DNA of 64,000 bases, taken from NCBI GenBank assembly GCA_001662425.1, contig BDDC01000258.1, positions 16,885-80,884 of the forward strand, given 5' to 3'. The notes under the pieces are model-generated. The model made no database searches. It worked only from the letters and a program-made list of their open reading frames with translations, and was not told the origin of the DNA. The DNA is from Chlamydomonas sphaeroides. Its lineage: Eukaryota; Chlorophyta; Chlorophyceae; Chlamydomonadales; Chlamydomonadaceae. The translations under genes were made by a program, and so were the position numbers. This document shows positions 57,401 to 64,000 of this stretch, piece by piece (the first letter of the stretch is position 1; every line of letters starts with the position of its first letter).

Positions 57401-58644
57401 GGACGCTGAGCCAATGCAAATGGGAGGTTGTGCCTCCCTGCCTCCCCGCCTCCCTCCTCTTCGTCACCACTGCACCACCCTGCTCCCTTGCCTCCTCCCT
57501 CTCCCCCGGCTGCAGGAGTACGTGGAGGCAGCCCGCGACGCCGGCAGCCTCGGCGAGGTGGCGCTGCCCGCCTGGCTGCAGCTGGCCGAGGCCTACAGCG
57601 CCCGCGGCCAGGCGCGCTTCGCAGCCGACGTGTACCTGCTGGGCGCCTCGGCGGCTTCCAGCTGCGCGGCGCTGTGGCGGGGCGCGGGGCAGTGCTTCGT
57701 GGCGGCAGGTGCGACGCTGCGGCGCTCTCGCGCCCTCGTGCTGCGCGCTGTGCAGCAGGTCAGGGCGGCCCGGTTGTCCACGGTGCCAGCTCGCCCAGCC
57801 GCCTGAAACAATCCTGTTGATTTATGGCTCTGCCGTGCTGCCCTGGCCAATGCATTCCCCCCAGGCGACCTGCCCTCCGCCGACATGGCTCTGAGTGAGG
57901 CCAACGTGCTGGACCCGGAGGACGCCCTGGCCTGGGCCTGGCTGGCGCTGGTGGCGCTCAAGGAGGGGCGGCAGGTGCGGCCAGGGGCCGGGGGCAGCAG
58001 CAGCAGCAGCAGCAGCAGGAGGGGCCCGGCCGGCAATGCGCCTGCTGCGTTACGATCCCCGCAGTGCTGCCTTGCGCTGATGGCTGTCCTGTGTCGGGAG
58101 GGGGTGCAGCTGACTTGGCTAGCTATCTGTCCCCCGTGTGTGTAGGACGACGCGGACAAGGCGCTGTCGTTTGCGCTGCGCTGCGGGCTGTCGGAGCCCG
58201 GCGTGCTGCTGTGCATCGGCGAGGAGTACCGCGGCGTGGGGCTGCACCGGCAGCAGCAGCGGGTGCTGCAGGTGCGCTGGCGCCCTGTGGTGTGTGTTCA
58301 GAATTAAGTACAATTATATATAATATATAAGTATAATGATCTGTGCTCACACGGGCAGGGCGATAGTGGCATGCGGGCCTCGAGGCGGCCGCCTGCTCCA
58401 GCCTGCTCCCGACCCTGCTGACCTCCACTCCCGAACGCTGCCACAATCACCACCGCAGGAGGCGGCCAAGCTGCTGCCGGAGAGCTGCGGCGTGCGGCTG
58501 CAGCTGGCGCGCTGCCTGGCGGCGCAGGCCATGGCGGCGGAGGCGGCGGAGGCGCTGGCGGCGGCGCGGCGGCTGGCGGCGGGCGAAGAGGACGAGGCGG
58601 CGGTGGCGGAGGCGGAGGGCGAGATGCGGGGGCTGGGCCCATGA
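52969..58644 (+). CDS. FAP70: Cilia- and flagella-associated protein 70 (FAP70/CFAP70)
   Basis: Axonemal protein with an N-terminal C2-like region and C-terminal TPRs; in human and mouse CFAP70 is needed for ciliary/flagellar motility. The start [20 protein letters not shown] at 52969 leads into a beta-rich region ([47 protein letters not shown]). The middle matches CFAP70 closely: [56 protein letters not shown] units follow: [60 protein letters not shown], and the diagnostic [20 protein letters not shown] with [11 protein letters not shown]. The last exon ends GEMRGLGP at 58644. About 15 exons; the junction near 54645-54750 has alternative acceptors and is the least certain. The gene appears intact and indicates a flagellated alga. 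Confidence 0.93.
54365..54410 (+). repeat. Pure (CAG)n microsatellite, about 15 units
   Basis: An uninterrupted CAG run lies in a FAP70 intron just upstream of the exon that begins [10 protein letters not shown]. Confidence 0.9.
58298..58342. other. AT-rich island in a FAP70 intron
   Basis: A run dominated by A and T, including TATATAATATATAAG, interrupts otherwise GC-rich sequence between two TPR exons. Confidence 0.7.
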
Positions 58645-59401
58645 AGGCATGGGTCGCCGCGAGGTGGCGTTGTATGGGTGTGCGTGCGTGCGGACAGCAA
58701 GCATGAATGCATGTGTGGTAGCATGGTGGCCTAGATGTATGTGTTGGCAGCAGGGGCGCCCTCTTGGGTGGTTGGGGAGGCGCCTAGCGGATGGCGCGGG
58801 GAGCTGGCTGCGTGTGCAGCAACGTGGGGCTGGCCGGGGCCGGGCGGCGCGAAAATGTGTTACAGAGGGTTACAGGCAACGCAGCTATCAGCTTGGCACA
58901 TGTGCACTTGTACCGTCAGCATCCTCTCGGATTTCATGTAGAAGGAGTACGCAGTGTGATTGTGCAAGCAGACTAAGAGCCGCCAACCAGTCAGGCAATG
59001 TCCATGTCCCCGGCCGGGCTGAGCCTAAGTGCCGCAGTCCCGGCCCCGCCCCAAATCTTCACACGCCGCGGCGCCTCCCCCGCACCTGCCCCGCACCCAA
59101 GACAGCACCCCCAAGCAGAGCAATGTCAAATCTTCAGGATACACACCATCATTGCGCACGAAGCTATTAAGCACAGCTCACGAAGGGCTTCCGAATCAGA
59201 CGTCGACTCGATCGTCGATTTATACCCCTCCGCCTGCCCCCGACGGATGTCGACGCGCGCTACAGCCGCGCGCCTTAGCATACGCGCCCGATATCAATCG
59301 CACATGCCTCCACCGCTCCCACCGCTCAACGAACCGAACCATCCCACAATCACACGAACACATTGCAATTCCACGCTCTCCTTAGATCCCCTCATCACCT
59401 C
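58645..59401. other. Convergent 3' flanks of FAP70 and the LRR gene
   Basis: No TGTAA on the plus strand was found after FAP70. Two TGTAA signals on the minus strand, at 58860-58864 and 58870-58874, could serve the LRR gene. No gene seen. Confidence 0.45.
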
Positions 59402-61413
59402 CTACGCCCTGCCGTACACAGCCACGGCCGGCGGCGCCGTGCCGCCGGTGCCGTCCTCCGCCGCCGCCTGCTTGCCGTACACCTCGACGCGCAGGCGCCG
59501 GCCCGCGCCGCGCGCCGCCTCCACCAGCGCCCACAGCGCCGCCTCGCCCGTGCCCGGGCACCCCACCAGTTCCAGCCGCCGCAGGCACGGCGCCGCCGTC
59601 GCCGCCGCCTGCAGCCCCGAGGGCGTCAGCTCGGGCCCTCCACTCACCAGCCGCAGCTCCTGCGGGCCGAACGATGCAGAAACACGGCGGCAACGGCGCG
59701 GGTCAGAGCCTTAGCGAGCAACTGTGCTTCTTGATGCCTGGTGTTCTATCACCCAAGCAACGGGGGACCCCAGGGGCCCCAGGGGCTCGCGTACCCGCAG
59801 CGACGCGCCCGCGCCGGCGCCGCCCAACAGCTGGGCCAGCACGTCGTCCCGCGCGGTGCTGATGCCGCTTAGCTCCAGCCGCGTGAGGCTCGACAGCAGC
59901 GGCAGCGCCGACAGCCCGTGCTGCGCAAACATGCCGCCCAGCGCCAGGCGCCGCAGCGCCAGCGCCGGCCGTGGCGGCGGGGCCGCGGCGGCGGCGGAGC
60001 CGTCGGCGCCTGCAGCCCACACCGCGGCGGCGGTGTCCTCGGGCCCGGCCGCAGGGCGGGCCTGCTGCGGCTTGAGGCAGAAGTTGCCGAGGCGCAAGTC
60101 TGCCAGGGCCGCACAGCTGCGGGCGGGCGGGCGGGCGGCAGAGCGTCACGCTGAGTGGCTACCTGGGCGTGGCACCGATTGGCCTTCTTCGACAGCGCGC
60201 CCCACGCCACCCCCATTGCCACCGGTGTGCTGCAGCGCACCGCCAAGCGTCCCAGGCGCTAGGCGCCAATCACCTTAGCACCAACCCACCAACCACAAAC
60301 CACCAACCCCAACGCAACCCAACAGGCCCACGCTCACCTGGCCAGCGCCTCGAGCCCGGCGTCGTCCACCTCCCAGCCACAGCCCAGGTCCAGCAGCTGC
60401 AGCTCACGCGCGCCCGCCACAGGCCACAGGCTGCGGCCGCACGGCATCACCGCCGTGCCCGGCAGCCGCAGCGACACCAGCCCAGCGCCGTGCACCGCGC
60501 ACAGCGCCGCCAGGCCGGCTGCGCCGAAGGCGCGGCAGGCGCTGAGGTCAATGCAGGTCAGGCTGGGGCTGAGGCCGGCGAAGCCGGTTGCGCCTGTCAC
60601 GCGGGTGCTGGAGAGGTCGAGGGAGGCCAGGGCCGGCAGGCGCGAGGCGGAGAGGTGCGCGACGCCGGCGTCGGTGAGGGCGGTACAGCGATGCAGGGAG
60701 AGGGTGCGGAGCTGCGGGAGCGTGGGGAGCGACGCCAGGGACTGGTTGGTGAGCGAGAGGACATCGTCGGTGGCGCAGCCGAGGTTGAGCGTGACCAGCT
60801 GCGAGGCGGCGGGCTGCAGCGCGCGAAGGTGGCTGGCGTCAGACCATCTGTGGGTGGTGTGGCGGATAGGGGATGCGGTAATGAAGGCGGTGAGCATGGC
60901 AGGCAAGCCGCGCGGCCGGACTGAAGCATGGTGCAGGAGGTAGGTGCGGGCAGGTGGCAGCCAGGCGGCGCACCTGGGCATAGACAGCTCGCTCAGCGCC
61001 ATCCCGAGGGCTGCGAGCAGTGTCTCTAGCTGCGGAGCGTCCAGGAAGGCGCAGTCGGCGACGTCCATGCCGCGGATGCAAGCGTTACAGTTGGGCAGCT
61101 CCTCGAGCAGCGCCGCCAGCGAGTGGGCGTCGACAATCTCCCGTGAAGATGCATCATACAGACTGAGGTGCTCCAAGCTTGGGAAGCGCGCGAGCAAACT
61201 CCGCAGGCTTGGCATAGCGGCGCCATTTGTTACCGCGGTTGGTGCTAGTCGCAGATGTGTTGTAGAAGCATCTACGGCTGAGCGCAAGCCCGTGTGGGCA
61301 GCTCGCAGGGCCTGCTTGGCGTCCTGGCCGCAGCTCGCGAGCACATGCTTTTCCCAGACGCAGTGTGGCAGCTGGAGCAGTGTAGAAGAGCTCGGCGCTT
61401 CGTCGAAATTCAT
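59402..61413 (-). CDS. Leucine-rich-repeat protein (AMN1/F-box-LRR-like repeats)
   Basis: The start MNFDEAPSSSTLLQLPHCVW at 61413 begins a protein without a signal peptide. Degenerate cysteine-containing LRRs of about 24-27 residues follow, for example FPSLEHLSLYDASSREIVDA, QLVTLNLGCATDDVLSLT, QLRTLSLHRCTALTDAGVAH, ALASLDLSSTRVTGATG, LTCIDLSACRAFGAAGLAAL, LQLLDLGCGWEVDDAGLEAL, LTRLELSGISTARDDVLAQ and CLRRLELVGCPGTGEAALWA. The form L..L.L..C..(L)TD.G...L is that of FBXL/AMN1 repeats. A short Leu-rich N-terminal stretch could be a degenerate F-box, but I do not see its full motif. Likely a cytosolic or nuclear protein-binding scaffold, with partner unknown. Four or five exons; the C-terminus ends AVAVYGRA. 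Confidence 0.85.
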
Positions 61414-61942
61414 GATATCGCGTTATGAGGCGCTTGCGGTCATGAAACGAGAGATAGGGTTTGGGCTCCGGGCCGCTTTTGCCGTGCTGCTGTGACAAGG
61501 CGGCAGCGTACGGCTCCGCCCCTCGCTCGCCACCATTACCGCCTCGCACTCCCATAATCACTTCACGTTACAGCGGCCAGCCAACGCCTGTCCACGTCTC
61601 GACGTGCACGGTGGGCACCCAGAAACAGAATTCGCGAAGTGCGCGGCACCCCATGGCGCTGGCTGGCAACAGCTCACTGTAGCTGCGTATCATAGCACCC
61701 GAATACAGCGCATCCAGCCAATGCGCAGCACGCTAGCACGCCCCAGCCCCGCACACCGCACGCCGCCTGCGCCGATCACCCCTGGCCTGTCCCACCTACC
61801 ACGCGCGCCTCCTCCCCTCCTCCCCTCCCCCCCTCCCCCCCTTCCCCGTGTTCCCCGACCCCACCCCAGGCCCCTACAACTCACCACCCAACCCTAGCTC
61901 ACCCACACCACTACCCGCACACCCCACCCATGCTGCCCAACC
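61414..61942. other. LRR-gene promoter region and DUF4202-gene 3' flank
   Basis: 529 bp lie between two minus-strand genes. They include a homopyrimidine run near 61812-61846 and a minus-strand TGTAA signal at 61568-61572. No gene seen. Confidence 0.5.
61568..61572 (-). terminator. TGTAA polyadenylation signal of the DUF4202 gene
   Basis: TTACA on the plus strand, about 370 nt after the stop codon of the minus-strand DUF4202 gene. Confidence 0.5.
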
Positions 61943-63735
61943 CTACGCCGCCGCCTCGGGCTCGGGCGCCAGCGCGCGGCCCACCAGCTCCGCCTCCTTG
62001 GGCCCCAGCGGCAGCTTGAGCGCGGCGGCTCGCCCCAGCGAGCCCATCTTCTTCCAGCTCTTGCGCAGGATGTCCACCATCTTGGCCTCCGCCTCGGCCG
62101 TGTCGCCGCCCGCCACCAGCTTGGGCAGGAACTCAGCAAACTGGCGCTCCAGGAAGACTGCGTGTGGGGGGGGTGGCGGGGGATGTGGGTGAGGGCGGGG
62201 AGTACCATGGGAGTAACGAACCGATTGCAAATCTCCCAGCATAAGCCCGGTGGGGGAGGCGGATGCGTAGGGCCAGCAGCACCGGGACAGGCCAGGTGGG
62301 GCAAAAGGTAAGCCGTTTGGGCGATTGACAAGATGTGGGCGGCAAGCGCAGCGAGGAGGTGCATGCTAGCGCCAACGGGCAGAGTCATTGTGATGCGAAG
62401 TGAAGCGAGGTGGTGGGCCTGCGGTGGGTCTGCACGCTCCGGCCGTTGCCGGCCCAGCTGGGGGTGGGTGGGGGTGGCCGTTACGGCACGCAATGGCACG
62501 GCACGGCACGCAACGGCACCGCACGCACCCAGGCACAGGCCGTCCTCCACGATCTGGCCCTCCGTTTCCTTGAGCGCCCGCTTGAGGATGAGCTGCTCCA
62601 CGCGCCTAGCAGAGGGGCGGGTGCAGTGGCTCGGGTTGAGCTTGCGCGCAGGTCCTTGGAGGCGCCATGTTTCATAGTCTCAGCTGCTCCTCGATGGCTC
62701 GTGGGCCGCGGCAGCGGGCAGCCAGCGGCTCAGCGGAGGTGGCGAGGCAGCCGGGGGCCAGGGGCTGCCACATGAGCCGCCGACCCCGCTCCGCCCCCCG
62801 CCCGCAGGCTCCCACCACTATCACCACCGTCACCAGCCCGCGGTCTCACTTGCAGCTGTCGGGCCCGTACCCCGCCGCCTGCATCGCGGCCACGGTGGTG
62901 GCGGCGTGGCGCTTCTTGAGGTCCTCGCGCCACTGCAGGTAGGCAGTGCGGCCCTGGGCAGGGGGTGCAAGGGGAGGGGAGGTTCCGGGGAGGGACGGGC
63001 GGAGCAGAGGGGATTGATGAGACGAGGCGCTGGGGAAGATCAAGGGTATCCGTCACCTGCGTCCCTTACCCTGTGCTGCAGCCACCTACCGCCTCCCGGC
63101 CGCCGCCCCACAACCCACACGTACACCGGTTGCGGTGAGAGCTGCGCTACTCGCCATGCTGCAGCGACTCGGTGGGTGCAGATGAGATGCTTCCCAGCAC
63201 CAGCCCCACCGCCTGCTGCCTCCCCACGCGCACCTCAGGGTACGAGCTGCGAGGCACCTTCCAGCGCTCCACGTGCTGCCCCCGAGCCACGATGCGCAGC
63301 TCCTCACTGGGGGCCAGACCCGCGTCGCCGCACAGCCGCGCCACCCAGTCGCTCAGCCAGCGTGAGTAGGCCAGCTCGTACGGCACCTGCTGCCCGTCCA
63401 CCTGTACGGGCGCGATCGGGCGTACGGCTGTGTACGGGTAGGCGTGGACGTGTGGCCGATGACAGGCAAGTGGTCAGGGGCTACGGACGATGCACGAGCG
63501 CGGCGCTGCGGTGCTGCGGTGCTGCGACGCTGCGGTGCTGCGGTGCTGTCAAGACATTTGCGGCGTGGGGATGCAGGGCTCCGAGCCCAAGGCCGAGGGG
63601 ACCTTGTTGATTCCAAGACGTGGCCAGAGGCTTTGTTGATTGCAACACAGGCCGAGGGGGCGGTAGGGGCTGTGTCGGACTCACCTCGACGCTGCGAGGG
63701 TCCTGGCTGTTGAGCGCATCGATCGCGTCCAGTAC
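61943..63735 (-). CDS. DUF4202 family protein (5' end unresolved)
   Basis: Exons in order read VLDAIDALNSQDPRSVE, VDGQQVPYELAYSRWLSDWV with ELRIVARGQHVERWKVPRSS, GRTAYLQWREDLKKRHAATT, RVEQLILKRALKETEGQIVE, and FLERQFAEFLPKLVAGGD with KMVDILRKSWKKMG. This is the DUF4202 pattern (ID.AN..DP, QHI.RW..PRS.YP, YL.WR..LK..HA, LEYYF..F, ILRKTW.KM), known in bacteria, fungi and algae with no assigned reaction. Conserved His, Arg and Asp residues suggest an all-alpha hydrolase, but that is inference. The acceptor CGCCAG at 63736-63741 implies an upstream exon that I cannot identify before the window end. If instead the frame is read through, an ATG at 63891 is available. The C-terminus ends APEPEAAA. 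Confidence 0.88.
63501..63548. repeat. Six tandem copies of an 8-bp unit (CGGTGCTG)
   Basis: Units at 63501, 63509, 63517, 63525, 63533 and 63541; the first and fourth each differ at one base. In a DUF4202-gene intron. Confidence 0.85.
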
Positions 63736-63947
63736 CTGGCGAGCATGGAGGTGGGGGCAAAGGTGGGTGTGACGCTTGCGCCCGCGGGTGAAGCCAGCGT
63801 GTGCCCGGGCCCAGGCTACCAGTACGTCCCCCGCACCGACGACGCGCACTTGCCCGTTCCCGGCAAGCCATCGTGTCGTCCTTTGGAACATGTGGCCCCC
63901 CCCCGCAAGAGGACACAGTGCAACAGGAGCAACCGCCTTTCCCTCCC

Positions 63948-64000
63948 AACCCCGACCCCGACCCCGACCCCGCCCCGCCCCCGACCCCGCCCCCGACCCC
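63948..64000. repeat. CCCCGA-type array at the window edge
   Basis: Repeats of CCCCGA and CCCCGC run off the end of the window. The minus strand is G-rich enough to form quadruplexes. The array may continue beyond the window. Confidence 0.7.

Noticed and set aside
1..64000. CRISPR arrays, rRNA genes, intact transposons
   Set aside because: No spaced identical repeats of CRISPR type, no rRNA-like sequence and no transposase or reverse-transcriptase motifs were seen. tRNA genes were not found by eye but cannot be fully excluded without a covariance-model search.

Overview
The window is nuclear DNA from a green alga of the Chlamydomonas/Volvox (volvocine) type. The evidence is very high GC with strong C/G third-position bias, genes split into many short exons by GTGAG/GTGCG...CAG introns of about 100-400 bp, TGTAA polyadenylation signals, and the gene content: a plastid ferrochelatase with a light-harvesting-like tail, plastid SufC, and the axonemal protein FAP70. 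The exact genus cannot be told from sequence alone. There is no sign of a prokaryotic or organellar contig and no intact transposon.

Layout, left to right. (1) 378-3228, minus: plastid multi-pass DUF2232 membrane protein, divergent from (2) 3623-7559, plus: CW-type zinc-finger protein with a poly-Q tract, RS/RE-like repeats and a Gly/Pro tail. (3) 8835-13748, minus: ribosome-biogenesis GTPase NOG2, divergent from (4) 14367-18239, plus: an N-myristoylatable protein that I read as carrying two TIR-like domains. (5) 19766-22698, minus: ferrochelatase. (6) 23909-25910, minus: SufC. (7) 26562-31452, minus: class II DnaJ with a very large low-complexity insert. (8) 32709-34225, minus: LysM protein. 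(9) 34640-39851, minus: SLC33A1-like acetyl-CoA transporter. (10) 39937-40795, minus: small protein with four CX9C motifs, divergent from (11) 41146-43404, plus: secreted or ER Lys-rich protein of unknown function. (12) 44461-45078, plus: unknown 169-residue protein. (13) 45641-49630, minus: class I glutamine amidotransferase apparently fused in frame to a BLOC-1 subunit 2-like coiled coil, divergent from (14) 50281-51432, plus: J-domain protein. (15) 52969-58644, plus: FAP70/CFAP70. (16) 59402-61413, minus: leucine-rich-repeat protein. (17) 61943 to about 63735, minus: DUF4202 protein with its 5' end unresolved.

The genes are mostly independent housekeeping units, not a cluster. Ferrochelatase and SufC are adjacent and both serve iron use in the plastid (haem and Fe-S clusters), which may be coincidence. 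Four head-to-head gene pairs share 350-650 bp promoter regions.

The most unusual signals are: the lipid-anchored tandem TIR-like protein, with a Glu at the NADase position only in the second domain; the amidotransferase/BLOC1S2 fusion; a four-CX9C mini-protein; and short diverged copies of exon edges lying in neighbouring introns of at least three genes, one of which differs from its parent exon only at synonymous sites. All exon chains were built by eye from splice signals and frame continuity.
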